From Sphingosinicella sp041916975 (GTDB lineage: Bacteria; Pseudomonadota; Alphaproteobacteria; Sphingomonadales; Sphingomonadaceae), in contig NZ_JAYRYK010000001.1 of assembly GCF_041916975.1 (NCBI RefSeq), forward strand, positions 620,001-684,000: 64,000 nt of DNA, in the 5' to 3' direction. The notes under the pieces were generated by a model that was not told the origin of the DNA, did not search any database, and saw only the letters and a list, made by a program, of their open reading frames with translations. Below, piece by piece: positions 27,707 to 36,202 of the stretch (positions are counted from its first letter, which is position 1; each line of letters opens with the position of its first letter). Made by a program: the position numbers and the translations under genes.

Positions 27707-27841
27707 TTTGTCCGCTGACGTCGCGAGCGACGGATATCGGGCCGAGATTCGGTCTCTTTTGTCCCTGCCTAGCCTTACAGAAGCCGGGAAGCATCGCTGT
27801 TGATGTGCTCCCGTCACACATTGGGCCAAAGGATACCCATT

Positions 27842-28048
27842 ATGATCACCGGAACCGTAAAATTCTTCAATGCAGACAAGGGCTATGGCTTCATCGCGCC
27901 GGAAACGGGCGGCAATGACGCGTTTGTCCATATCTCAGCGGTCGAGAAGGCCGGTCTTCGCACGCTCGACAAGAACCAGCGCGTTTCCTACGAGCTGGAA
28001 ACCGATCAGCGCGGCAAGACCTCGGCGGTCAACCTCCAGGTCGCCTGA
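27842..28048 (+). CDS. Cold-shock protein (CspA family)
   Basis: A 68-residue single OB-fold nucleic-acid chaperone. Both RNA-binding motifs are present: KGYGFIAP (RNP1) and DAFVHIS (RNP2). The frame opens with GTVKFFNADKGYG. ATG 27842 follows AAAGGATACCCATT. Expected to bind single-stranded RNA or DNA and help translation or transcription under cold or stationary stress. A hairpin follows the stop. Confidence 0.95.
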   Translation: MITGTVKFFNADKGYGFIAPETGGNDAFVHISAVEKAGLRTLDKNQRVSYELETDQRGKTSAVNLQVA

Positions 28049-28051
28049 CGC

Positions 28052-28085
28052 GTATCCGGGCGGGTGTCCCCAGCGGATACCCGCC
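28052..28085 (+). terminator. Hairpin after the cold-shock gene
   Basis: GGCGGGT (28059-28065) pairs with ACCCGCC (28079-28085). A competing pair GTATCC (28052-28057)/GGATAC (28075-28080) uses two of the same bases, so two mutually exclusive stems are possible. The T-rich tail is weak (tgatcgttta). Confidence 0.45.
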
Positions 28086-28124
28086 TGATCGTTTAACCCA
28101 CAACTGGACAGAGTTTCACCGAAT

Positions 28125-28457
28125 ATGACGTCGTTCAAGGTTCCCAGTTTTCAGGATCGCGCCGCCCTCGCCAAGCAGGCGAAGCAAAAAGCCCTCGAAA
28201 AGTTGAAGGCCAAGCCTCAGGTCGACGAGGCCACGCTCGCAGTGCGCAAGGCCGCGCGCCTTGCCCGCGAAGCTGCCGAAGCGGAAGAACGCGCCGCCCG
28301 CCGTGCCGCGGATGCAGCCGCCAAGGCCGAGCGGGAAGCGCAGAGGCTCGAAGCGGCAACCGCCGTTGCCGCCGAACCGCCCGCCCTCAGCGAGGCCGAG
28401 AAGAAGGCCGCGCGCGATGCGCGCTACGCCGCGCGGAAAAAGCGCGTAAAGCGCTGA
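28125..28457 (+). CDS. DUF6481 family protein
   Basis: A 110-residue, highly charged, Ala/Lys/Arg-rich protein beginning MTSFKVPSFQDRAALAKQAKQ and predicted to be nearly all helix or coiled coil (KAARLAREAAEAEERAARRAADAAAKAEREAQRLEAA in several heptads). It ends in a basic tail (AARKKRVKR). Sphingomonads often place this family next to a cold-shock gene. Function unknown; the basic tail suggests RNA or ribosome contact, which is only a guess. Confidence 0.75.
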   Translation: MTSFKVPSFQDRAALAKQAKQKALEKLKAKPQVDEATLAVRKAARLAREAAEAEERAARRAADAAAKAEREAQRLEAATAVAAEPPALSEAEKKAARDARYAARKKRVKR

Positions 28458-28467
28458 TCGTTCCTTC

Positions 28468-29142
28468 ATGCTCCCCCGCGTTCTGATCGATACCGCGAAG
28501 ATACCGGGCGGCGGCGAACTTCGTCTCATCCAGCGCGGCACCGAGTTCTCCATCATGCTCGGCGCGAACGAGCTGATGAACAGCCGCCTCAAAGGCTCGG
28601 AGGAAGCGCTGGCGGGCTTGTCGTGCGGCAAGATCCAGTCGCGCCCGCAACCGCGGATGCTGATCGGCGGCCTAGGCATGGGCTTCACGCTGCGTGCCGC
28701 GCTCGCGAAGCTTCCGGCCGACGCGTCGGTCACCGTCGCCGAACTCGTCCCGTCGGTCGTGGCATGGGCGCGCGGGCCGATGGCGCATATCTTCGACTGC
28801 TGTCTCGACGACCCCCGCGCCACGGTGGCCGTGGAGGATGTCGCGGACCTGATCGGCGACGTGCGATCGCATTATGACGCGATCCTTCTCGACGTCGACA
28901 ACGGCCCGGACGGCCTCACCCACCCGGATAATGACCGGCTCTACGCCCGAAAGGGCCTGATCGCCGCCCGCGAGGCACTCCGCCCCGGCGGCGTCCTCGC
29001 CGTCTGGTCCGCCGCGCCGGACCACGCATTCAAGAACCGGCTCATCAAGGCGAACTTCGAGGTGGAAGAAACCGTCGTCCGCACCAACGGAGAGCGTCGC
29101 GGCGCCCGCCACATCATCTGGATCGCGAAACGCCCCTCCTGA
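28468..29142 (+). CDS. Spermidine synthase-like methyltransferase-fold protein
   Basis: 224 residues with the Rossmann fold of spermidine synthases and related methyltransferases: MLIGGLGMGFTLRAAL (SAM-type glycine loop), VTVAELVPSVVAWAR (acidic end of strand 2) and YDAILLDVDNGPDGLTH. True aminopropyltransferases have a GGGDGG-type loop and a catalytic D-S/T-x-DP segment; here these are replaced, so spermidine synthesis is unlikely despite the polyamine setting. It starts 10 nt after the DUF6481 gene. Substrate unknown. Confidence 0.72.
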   Translation: MLPRVLIDTAKIPGGGELRLIQRGTEFSIMLGANELMNSRLKGSEEALAGLSCGKIQSRPQPRMLIGGLGMGFTLRAALAKLPADASVTVAELVPSVVAWARGPMAHIFDCCLDDPRATVAVEDVADLIGDVRSHYDAILLDVDNGPDGLTHPDNDRLYARKGLIAAREALRPGGVLAVWSAAPDHAFKNRLIKANFEVEETVVRTNGERRGARHIIWIAKRPS

Positions 29143-29163
29143 GCATCGGCCACCCCCGTTCGA

Positions 29164-29586
29164 TCAGCATTGGAGCAATAGGGTCGCAGCACCCAGCTTC
29201 GGCCCCGCCTCGGCGAGTTTGTGATCCAGCGTCGCGAGGACAAGCCCGCGCTGCGACGCGACAGCAAGATGCAGGGCGTCCCCGGCGCGCAGGCCAAGCT
29301 CGTGCTGATCCACGAAACGTGCGGCGATCTCGAAGTGCCGCGCCTCCACAGGTTCGACCACCAGGCTTTCATCGATAAGCCGATTGAATACGGTCAATGC
29401 ATCGGCACGGTGTTCAAGACTGAGGCGCCCCGTCCGCATCTGGATGGCAAGTGCGCTCGAAACCTCGGTGCGCACCCATGCACTGATCGAAAGTCCTCCA
29501 CGGCCCGAAAGCCAGTCGTGAACCTTCGCGCTGTTCGCTTCGGGCGTCAGCGCGGCGATCAACACTGACGTATCAAGATAATGCAT
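29164..29586 (-). CDS. PIN-domain toxin, VapC-like
   Basis: A 140-residue PIN-domain ribonuclease. All four acidic metal-binding positions are visible: D5 (MHYLDTSVLIAAL), E41 (RTEVSSAL), D103 (LRAGDALHLA) and D121 (ATLDHKLAEA). It therefore looks catalytically intact. The ATG shares one base with the antitoxin stop (TGATG), the usual toxin-antitoxin coupling. Target RNA unknown; VapC relatives cut tRNA or rRNA. Confidence 0.87.
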   Translation of the reverse strand: MHYLDTSVLIAALTPEANSAKVHDWLSGRGGLSISAWVRTEVSSALAIQMRTGRLSLEHRADALTVFNRLIDESLVVEPVEARHFEIAARFVDQHELGLRAGDALHLAVASQRGLVLATLDHKLAEAGPKLGAATLLLQC

Positions 29587-29828
29587 CAGTAACGATCGCT
29601 GTCCCGCATTGCGCGCACCAGATTGGCAGCGGATTCCGGCTGCGGCGAAAGACGTGCCGTCAGCGCGCGCAACATCGCGATGTCTACGCCCTTCTTTGGG
29701 CCATCATAAGGCGTCAAACGCGCTGCCGGCTTCCCGCGGCGCAGGATATCCAGCGTTTCTCCCGCCTCCGCGCGATCGACAAGCTCGCTCAGATGCGCCT
29801 TCGCGTCGGCAAGGTTGATTCTGTCCAC
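29586..29828 (-). CDS. Phd/YefM-type antitoxin
   Basis: An 80-residue antitoxin with the Phd/YefM opening MDRINLADAKAHLSELVDRAEAGETLDILRRGKPAARLTPY. This is the DNA-binding dimer, followed by a flexible C-terminus that should neutralise the PIN toxin. The start is GTG 29828, with GAGG seven bases upstream. It is first in the operon, consistent with autoregulation through the repeats just upstream. Confidence 0.88.
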   Translation of the reverse strand: MDRINLADAKAHLSELVDRAEAGETLDILRRGKPAARLTPYDGPKKGVDIAMLRALTARLSPQPESAANLVRAMRDSDRY

Positions 29829-29837
29829 AAATGCCTC

Positions 29838-29857
29838 ATGACCATTTTTATGACCAT
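29838..29857. promoter_or_regulatory. Tandem ATGACCAT repeats, candidate antitoxin operator
   Basis: ATGACCAT occurs at 29838-29845 and again at 29850-29857, 12 bp apart. Each copy is itself nearly palindromic (ATG..CAT). They sit 10-30 bp upstream of the antitoxin GTG, where Phd-type antitoxins bind to repress their own operon. Confidence 0.45.
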
Positions 29858-29884
29858 ATAGCGCAAGACTGCCTCAAACTCAAC

Positions 29885-30790
29885 CTACCGCCGGTGCTCG
29901 TGCACCGTTTCCATGAACAGCGTCGCCGCCTCGCTGTGCCGCGTCAGGCGTCTCCAGGCGATGCCGATGTCCACGGTCGGCAGGCTTTCCCGCGTGCGCT
30001 TGGCAATGATGCGGTCGCCTTCGAGGCTCCACGGCCGGTAGACGAGATCAGGCAGCAGCGTGATTCCCGCCCCCGTGCCGACGAGACTGCGCACGCCTTC
30101 CATCGAGGAGGTGCGATAGGCGACGCGCGGCGGGTGATCGAACTTGGACCAGATGCCGTCGATCAGCCCTTCAAGCTCGTCGAGCGTCAGCGCGATCACC
30201 GGCTCGTTTTCAAGGTCGGCAAGGCTGAGGCCATCCACGTCCGACAGCGGATGCGAAGGCGCCACCCACGCGCGGCATTCGGAGCGGAGCAGCACCTCGT
30301 GGTCGATCGCGTTGCGCTCCTCGAGGTTGCTCACCATCAGCACGGCAAGGTCGAGTTCGCCGTTGATGAGCAGGTGTTCGATGTAGTCGCGGCGCTCTTC
30401 GACGAGTTGCACCTCGATGCGCGGAAACATGCGCCTGAAGCGCGAGAGCAGATCCGAAAGGAAATAGCCCGTGACGACCGGCGTCACGCCGACGCGCACG
30501 CTGCCCGCCGTCAGGTCCTGCTCGCGCCCCACCCCGCCCTGCATGTCGGCAATCGCATCGATGATCGATCGGGCATGGCGCAGGAACTGGTGCCCTTCCC
30601 GCGTCAGCGTCACGCCCTTGGCATGGCGGTGGAACAGCATGACGCCCGTTTCCGCCTCCAGCGTGCGGATCGCATCTGTCACGGCCGACTGAGAAATACC
30701 GACGGAACTCGACCCGCCAGACACCGAGCGCGCCTCCGCGACGGCTATGAAATAGCGGATTTGCCGGAACGTGATGTTCATCTCTGCCAT
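29885..30790 (-). CDS. LysR family transcriptional regulator
   Basis: 301 residues from ATG 30790. The N-terminal winged helix (RQIRYFIAVAEARSVSGGSSSVGISQSAVTDAIRTLEAETGVMLFHR, about residues 8-54) is followed by a periplasmic-binding-protein-like effector domain (GSVRVGVTPVVTGYFLSDLLSRF). It is divergent from the polyamine importer potF with about 185 bp between starts, the classic LysR position, so it probably senses a polyamine or a breakdown product and controls the operon. Confidence 0.9.
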   Translation of the reverse strand: MAEMNITFRQIRYFIAVAEARSVSGGSSSVGISQSAVTDAIRTLEAETGVMLFHRHAKGVTLTREGHQFLRHARSIIDAIADMQGGVGREQDLTAGSVRVGVTPVVTGYFLSDLLSRFRRMFPRIEVQLVEERRDYIEHLLINGELDLAVLMVSNLEERNAIDHEVLLRSECRAWVAPSHPLSDVDGLSLADLENEPVIALTLDELEGLIDGIWSKFDHPPRVAYRTSSMEGVRSLVGTGAGITLLPDLVYRPWSLEGDRIIAKRTRESLPTVDIGIAWRRLTRHSEAATLFMETVHEHRR

Positions 30791-30976
30791 CGGATTTTTC
30801 GATACCTCACGGATTGAATAATGCATTTGCGCGTGTGGCGGTAGAGCGTTTTGATAAGCCTCGGGAGACTGAGGGGCTTGCGGCCATGCGCGGCTGCGTT
30901 AGCATCCACCAAGCGCCGTCAGAGCGTTGAAGTCCGGGGATGATCGCTGGCGGGCGATGAACGGGAGACAGGGACC

Positions 30977-32086
30977 ATGAACAGCTTCGACAGCATTCGC
31001 AAACGCATCGGCCGGCGCTCGCTCCTGCAGGGGCTTGGCGCTGCGGCGATCGGCATCACCTTCACCGGCGCGCTCGCGGGCTGCGAGAAGAAGGAAGCCG
31101 GCAAGGCCTCCACCGGCGAGGAGCCCAAGCTCAACTTCTACAACTGGGACACCTACATCGGCGAAACCACGCTCGACGATTTCAAGGACACCTCGGGCAT
31201 CGAGGTCAACATGAGCCTCTTCGCCACCAACGACGAACTCTTCGCGAAGCTGCGCGCGGGCAACCCCGGCTTCGACGTGATCGTGCCCTCGAACGACTTC
31301 GTCGAGCGCATGGTCCAGGCGGACATGCTGGAGCAGCTCGATCATTCGAAGATTCCGAATATCGCCAACATCGGCGCCGAATTCAAAGATGTCGCCTACG
31401 ATCCGGGCCGCAAGTTCTCGATGCCCTACACGTGGCTCACGCTCGGCATCGGCTACCGCAAATCGAAGGTGGACGGCGTGCCGGACAGCTGGAAGTGGCT
31501 GTTCGATTCGGACAAGTACAAGGATCGCATCGCCGTGCTGTCGGAAGCCGGCGACATGTTCCGCCTCGGCGCCAAATATCTCGGCCATTCGGTGAATGGT
31601 GTCACGCCTGAACTCGTGAAGCAGATCGAGGCGATGCTCATCAAGCAGAAGCCTTTCATCAAGGCCTTCCACGAGGACAACGGGCAGGATCTGCTGCTCT
31701 CGGGCGAGGTCGATCTCGTGCTCGAATACAACGGCGACATTGCGCAGATCATGGCCGAGGACGACGACATCGGCTTCGTGCTCCCGAAGGAGGGCAGCCA
31801 GCTCAACTCGGATACGCTCTGCATCCCCAAAGGCGCGCCGCATCCGCTGAACGCACACGCCTTCATTAACTATCTGCTCGATGCGGAAGCCGGCAAGAAG
31901 ATCGCGGAATACATCCTCTTCCCGACGCCGAACGAGGCCGCGAAGGCGCTGATGCCCGCGGACTACCGCGACAACAAGGTGATCTTCCCGACCGCGGCGG
32001 AACTCGCGAAATGCGAGTACGCAGCCTACGACGGCAAGATGCAGCCGATCTTCGAAGAAGCCTTCACCCGCGTGCGCGCGGCCTAG
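30977..32086 (+). CDS. potF: Polyamine ABC transporter substrate-binding protein
   Basis: Periplasmic or lipid-anchored binding protein of the PotD/PotF family, 369 residues. The N-terminus has twin arginines (GRRSLLQGLGAAAIG, R13-R14) and a lipobox ending at Cys36 (ALAGC), so it may be exported by Tat and then lipidated. The mature part starts LNFYNWDTYIGETTLDDF, the typical PotF opening with aromatic ligand residues. It heads potF-potH-potI-potG. Putrescine or spermidine preference is not decidable by eye. Confidence 0.92.
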   Translation: MNSFDSIRKRIGRRSLLQGLGAAAIGITFTGALAGCEKKEAGKASTGEEPKLNFYNWDTYIGETTLDDFKDTSGIEVNMSLFATNDELFAKLRAGNPGFDVIVPSNDFVERMVQADMLEQLDHSKIPNIANIGAEFKDVAYDPGRKFSMPYTWLTLGIGYRKSKVDGVPDSWKWLFDSDKYKDRIAVLSEAGDMFRLGAKYLGHSVNGVTPELVKQIEAMLIKQKPFIKAFHEDNGQDLLLSGEVDLVLEYNGDIAQIMAEDDDIGFVLPKEGSQLNSDTLCIPKGAPHPLNAHAFINYLLDAEAGKKIAEYILFPTPNEAAKALMPADYRDNKVIFPTAAELAKCEYAAYDGKMQPIFEEAFTRVRAA

Positions 32087-32114
32087 CGAACAGCAGCGCG
32101 AGGGGGAGCGCGAG

Positions 32115-33017
32115 ATGCAGGACTGGAAGCTGAACCGGGCGTTGTTCGCGACCATCGCGAGCGCGCCCATCCTCTGGCTGGTCCTGTTCTTCATCGTCCC
32201 CCTCGGCCTTGTCTGGCTCTACAGTTTCGGCCGCAATGTCGGCCTCACCGAAATCGATATCAGCGGCACGTTCGCGAATTATGCGCGGGCGCTCGAACCG
32301 CTGTATCTCGGCATCTTCGTGAAATCGGTCGGCGTCGCCGCGCTCACCACGATCATCTGCCTCGTCGTCGGTTTCCCGGTCGCGCTCGCGATCGTCTTCG
32401 CGACCCCGAAATGGCGGCCTTGGCTGCTGCTCGCGATCATGCTGCCCTTCTGGACGAACCTTTTGATCCGCACCTATGCGCTGATGGCGGTGCTGCGGAA
32501 GGAAGGCTACGCGAACCAGACGATCGGCTGGATGTGGGACCAATGGAGCGGGCTGATGACCTTCGCCGGTCTCCAGCCGCTCGGCACCTTCGAGCCGCTG
32601 CCGCTCCTCTACAATAATTTCGCGGTCGTGCTCGGCCTCGTTTACGTGCACCTGCCCTTCATGGTGCTGCCGCTCTACGCGGCGCTCGACCGGCTCGACA
32701 AATCGCTTATCGAAGCGAGCCTGGACCTTGGCGCAGGGCATGTCCGCACGCTGCTCAGCATCGTCGCGCCGCTTGCCGCACCGGGTATCATCTCGGGCAT
32801 CATCATCACGTTCGTGCCCGCGCTCGGCGCGTATCTGACGCCGGACCTCCTCGGTGGTACCGACAGCCAGATGATCGCCAACGTCATCGAGCGCCAATTC
32901 AAGCGCGCCAACGATTGGCCGTTCGGCGCTGCCCTCTCCTTCCTTCTGATGTACGCAACCTTCATCGCCATCGCGTTCCAGGCCATGAAATCGCGACAGG
33001 CGGAGCGCCGCCAATGA
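32115..33017 (+). CDS. potH: Polyamine ABC transporter permease (PotB/PotH type)
   Basis: Inner-membrane permease, 300 residues with six main helices. The binding-protein-dependent signature for coupling to the ATPase is visible as LIEASLDLGAGHVRTLLSIVAPLAAPGI (EAA loop, about residues 195-222). It lies 28 nt after potF and overlaps potI by 4 nt. It forms the heterodimeric channel with potI. Confidence 0.93.
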   Translation: MQDWKLNRALFATIASAPILWLVLFFIVPLGLVWLYSFGRNVGLTEIDISGTFANYARALEPLYLGIFVKSVGVAALTTIICLVVGFPVALAIVFATPKWRPWLLLAIMLPFWTNLLIRTYALMAVLRKEGYANQTIGWMWDQWSGLMTFAGLQPLGTFEPLPLLYNNFAVVLGLVYVHLPFMVLPLYAALDRLDKSLIEASLDLGAGHVRTLLSIVAPLAAPGIISGIIITFVPALGAYLTPDLLGGTDSQMIANVIERQFKRANDWPFGAALSFLLMYATFIAIAFQAMKSRQAERRQ

Positions 33018-33862
33018 GCCTTTTCAAACCTCGCGTCCCGCTTGCACCGCTCGAATACACGAAGCGCCTGTGGATGCGCGCGTGGGTCGGCCTCGTGCTG
33101 TTCTTCCTCTACGCGCCGCTCATCACGCTCGTCGCGTTCAGCTTCAACGACAGCAAGCGCAACATCGTGTGGCGCGGCTTCACGCTCAAATATTACGAGA
33201 AGGCGCTCGACAACGACTCGCTGATGATCGCGATGGGCAATTCGCTCACCATCGCCTTCATCAGCACGATCGTCAGCGTCGTGATCGGCGCGCTCGCCGC
33301 CGTGATGCTCTGGCGCTTCCGTTTCCCGGGCAAGACCGCAACCGAAGGCGCGATGGCGCTGCCGATCGTCGTGCCGGAAATCTGCATGGGCGTCGCGATG
33401 CTGGTGTTCTTCGCCAAGATCGGTTTCCCCACGGACCTGCCATGGCCCTTCAGCCTCGGCGCCATCATCATCGCGCACATCACCTTCTGCTTCCCGTTCG
33501 TGACGATGGTGGTGCGCTCGCGCCTCACCAGCTTCAACCGCGAGGAAGAAGAAGCCGCGAAGGATCTCGGCGCCACCGAATGGCAGGCGTTCCGCGACGT
33601 ACTCTTGCCGCACATGAAGCCGGGCCTCGTTGCCGGCGCGCTGCTCGCCTTCACGCTCAGCCTCGACGACTTCGTCATCACCTTCTTCACCAGCGGTCCG
33701 AACACCATCACCTTCCCCGTGAAGGTGTATTCGATGGTCCGCTTCTCGGTGACGCCGGAGGTGAATGCCGCCTCGGCGCTGCTCATCGCCCTCACCGTCA
33801 TTCTCACGACCATAGCCCTGAAGGTGCAAAGCCGGATGGGCGGAACCCCGCAAGGCCACTGA
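33014..33862 (+). CDS. potI: Polyamine ABC transporter permease (PotC/PotI type)
   Basis: 282 residues from ATG 33014 (ATGA overlap with potH; an upstream frame is a shadow). Helices include VGLVLFFLYAPLITLVAFSFNDSK. The EAA coupling loop reads EEEAAKDLGATEWQAFRDVLLPHMKPGLVAG. Then LSLDDFVITFFTSGP, the conserved PotC/PotI block. The second half of the channel, it lies 5 nt before the ATPase gene. Confidence 0.93.
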   Translation: MSLFKPRVPLAPLEYTKRLWMRAWVGLVLFFLYAPLITLVAFSFNDSKRNIVWRGFTLKYYEKALDNDSLMIAMGNSLTIAFISTIVSVVIGALAAVMLWRFRFPGKTATEGAMALPIVVPEICMGVAMLVFFAKIGFPTDLPWPFSLGAIIIAHITFCFPFVTMVVRSRLTSFNREEEEAAKDLGATEWQAFRDVLLPHMKPGLVAGALLAFTLSLDDFVITFFTSGPNTITFPVKVYSMVRFSVTPEVNAASALLIALTVILTTIALKVQSRMGGTPQGH

Positions 33863-33867
33863 TCACC

Positions 33868-34992
33868 ATGGCGACCGCACCCAAACAGCCGATCATCAGC
33901 ATCCGCAACGTCACCAAGCGCTTCGGCGCGGTGGCGGCGGTGGACAATGTCTCGCTCGATATCATGCCCGGCGAATTCTTCGTGCTGCTCGGCCCGTCTG
34001 GCTGCGGCAAGACCACGCTGCTGCGCATGATCGCCGGCTTCGAGGTGCCGACCGAAGGCCAGATCATCATTGATGGGCAGGACATGGCGCACGTGCCGCC
34101 GAACAAGCGCCCGGTAAACATGGTGTTCCAGTCCTACGCCGTGTTCCCGCACATGACGGTGACGGAGAATGTCGGTTATGGCCTGCGCATCGCGCGCGTG
34201 GCATCGTCGGAGATCAAGTCCCGCGTCGAGGAGGCGCTCGCGCTCGTGAAGCTCGACGGCTTCGGCGGTCGTCGTCCGGACCAGCTTTCGGGCGGCCAGC
34301 GCCAGCGCGTCGCGCTCGCCCGCTCGCTCGTCATGCGGCCCAAGGTGCTGCTGCTCGACGAGCCGCTATCGGCGCTCGACGCGAAGCTCCGCGCCGCGAT
34401 GCAGTTCGAGCTTGCCGATCTTCAGGAACAGGTCGGCATCACCTTCGTCACGGTGACGCACGATCAGGACGAGGCGCTCTCGATGGCCGGCCGCATCGCC
34501 GTCATCAACAAGGGCCTCGTCGCGCAACTCTCCACGCCGTCCGACCTCTACGAGTTCCCCGCGAACCGCTTCGTTGCGGACTTTATCGGATCGGTGAACC
34601 TGTTCGATGGCAGGCTGACGGTGGACGAGCCCGACAAGGCGATCGTCGACTGCCCGGAGATCGGCCGCATCTATCTGAACCACGGCGTTACCGGCCCTCA
34701 TGATGCGAACGTCCACGTCGCGCTCCGCCCCGAAAAGATCGCCATGATCCCGGAGGCGAAGGGCAAGCCCACAGCCCCCGAATGCCCGGAAGGCGACAAC
34801 ATCGCGCACGGCCAGATCCGCGGCATGTCCTACCTCGGCGACATCACGATCTACGAGGTGAAGCTCGATTCCGGCCGCGTCATCCGCGTCTCCCGCCCCA
34901 ATCTCTCGCGCTACGACCAGGAAGATTTCACCTGGGAGGACAAGGTCTGGCTCTCATGGCACGGATCGAGCCCGGTGGTTCTGCAGTCTTAG
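33868..34992 (+). CDS. potG: Polyamine ABC transporter ATP-binding protein
   Basis: 374-residue ATPase of the PotA/PotG group. Walker A GPSGCGKTT, Q-loop VFQSYAVFPHMTV, signature LSGGQRQRVALARSL, Walker B VLLLDEPLSALD and H-loop THDQDEALSMAGRI are all present. A C-terminal TOBE-type regulatory domain follows (VALRPEKIAMIPE, RGMSYLGDITIYEVKL). ATG 33868 is used; the longer frame runs through potI. Last gene of the importer. Confidence 0.93.
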   Translation: MATAPKQPIISIRNVTKRFGAVAAVDNVSLDIMPGEFFVLLGPSGCGKTTLLRMIAGFEVPTEGQIIIDGQDMAHVPPNKRPVNMVFQSYAVFPHMTVTENVGYGLRIARVASSEIKSRVEEALALVKLDGFGGRRPDQLSGGQRQRVALARSLVMRPKVLLLDEPLSALDAKLRAAMQFELADLQEQVGITFVTVTHDQDEALSMAGRIAVINKGLVAQLSTPSDLYEFPANRFVADFIGSVNLFDGRLTVDEPDKAIVDCPEIGRIYLNHGVTGPHDANVHVALRPEKIAMIPEAKGKPTAPECPEGDNIAHGQIRGMSYLGDITIYEVKLDSGRVIRVSRPNLSRYDQEDFTWEDKVWLSWHGSSPVVLQS

Positions 34993-35057
34993 CGAGCCCG
35001 CTCGCACCGCGCCCTCATCCGCTGTAATACGGAAATATCTGAGGGGCGGAGGAAACG

Positions 35058-36086
35058 GTGATCTTCGAGCAAATCGCGGCCGGCGGCTGCCAGTCCTATC
35101 TCGTCGGCTGCGAAACCACGCGGGCGGCGGTGCTGATCGATCCCGAACAGTCCCGCATCGAACATTATCGGATGCTTGTGAACCAGCTCGGCGTGCATAT
35201 CCGCTACGTCGTGGATACGCACACGCACGCCGATCATTTTTCGGCCAGCCGCGGGCTCGGCAAGGCGCTCCAGGCGCCGGTCGTCATGCACCGGCTGAGC
35301 CCCGCACCCTTCGCGGACCTGCGCCTTGACGACGGCGACATGTTGATCGTGGGTGAGCTTCGCCTGAAGGCCATGCACACGCCGGGGCATACGCGCGATT
35401 CGCTGTGCCTGGTTGCCGAGGACCGCGTGTTCACCGGAGACACGCTCCTGATCGGCGGCACGGGGCGTACCGATCTGCCGACCGGCGATCCGCACGCGCT
35501 CTACGAAAGCCTGTTCGAAAAGCTTCTGAAACTGCCGCCGGAAACGCTGGTTTTTCCGGCGCACGACTACAAGGGCCGCTCGCACTCCACCATCGGCATC
35601 GAAATCGCCGACAACCCGCGCCTGCAGAAGGTCGAGCGTACGGCCTTCGTCGATATGATGCAGCACCTCGATCTCGCCGCGCCGACCCACCTCACCGAAG
35701 CGCTGCGCACCAACATGAGCGGGGGCAGAACCGTGGCGCAGATGCTCGCCGAAGCCGCGCGCGAGGTCCCCTTCATGTCGCTTGCAGAACTCAACGACCG
35801 GATCGGCCGGAACAGCGGCGCGCTCGTCATTCTCGATGTCCGCGAGAAGGATGCCTACGACAAGGGCCACATCGCGGGCGCGGTGCATCTGCCACGCGGT
35901 CAGCTTGAACTGAGGACGAACAGCGTCCTTCCCGATCCGACAGTGAAGATCATCACCTGCTGCGAATTCGGCAAGATATCGACGCTCGCGGCCGCGACGC
36001 TGCGCGATCTCGGCTACATGCGGGCCACAGCGCTCGACGGCGGAATGAAAGCTTGGTCCGAAGCCGGCTATCCGCTGGAGCAATGA
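35058..36086 (+). CDS. MBL-fold hydrolase fused to a rhodanese domain (persulfide dioxygenase-like)
   Basis: 342 residues from GTG 35058, with GGAGG ahead. The first two thirds is a metallo-beta-lactamase fold of the ETHE1/glyoxalase II branch with THTHADH (H55, H57, D59, H60), GHTRDS and FTGDTLLIGGTGRTDLPTGD. The last third is a rhodanese domain with an active-site Cys302 in CEFGKIS. Such fusions oxidise or transfer glutathione persulfide sulfur. Its presence between polyamine importer and catabolic genes is unexpected. Confidence 0.85.
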   Translation: MIFEQIAAGGCQSYLVGCETTRAAVLIDPEQSRIEHYRMLVNQLGVHIRYVVDTHTHADHFSASRGLGKALQAPVVMHRLSPAPFADLRLDDGDMLIVGELRLKAMHTPGHTRDSLCLVAEDRVFTGDTLLIGGTGRTDLPTGDPHALYESLFEKLLKLPPETLVFPAHDYKGRSHSTIGIEIADNPRLQKVERTAFVDMMQHLDLAAPTHLTEALRTNMSGGRTVAQMLAEAAREVPFMSLAELNDRIGRNSGALVILDVREKDAYDKGHIAGAVHLPRGQLELRTNSVLPDPTVKIITCCEFGKISTLAAATLRDLGYMRATALDGGMKAWSEAGYPLEQ

Positions 36087-36202
36087 GGGCTTCAGGAGCC
36101 CATCGGTAAAACCGATAGGCCTCGCGTCCCATTTCGTATTTCCGATGCCACGTGGCCATCCCTATCGTCCGGACCAGACTTCACGCTCTGGAAAGTGCAG
36201 CC

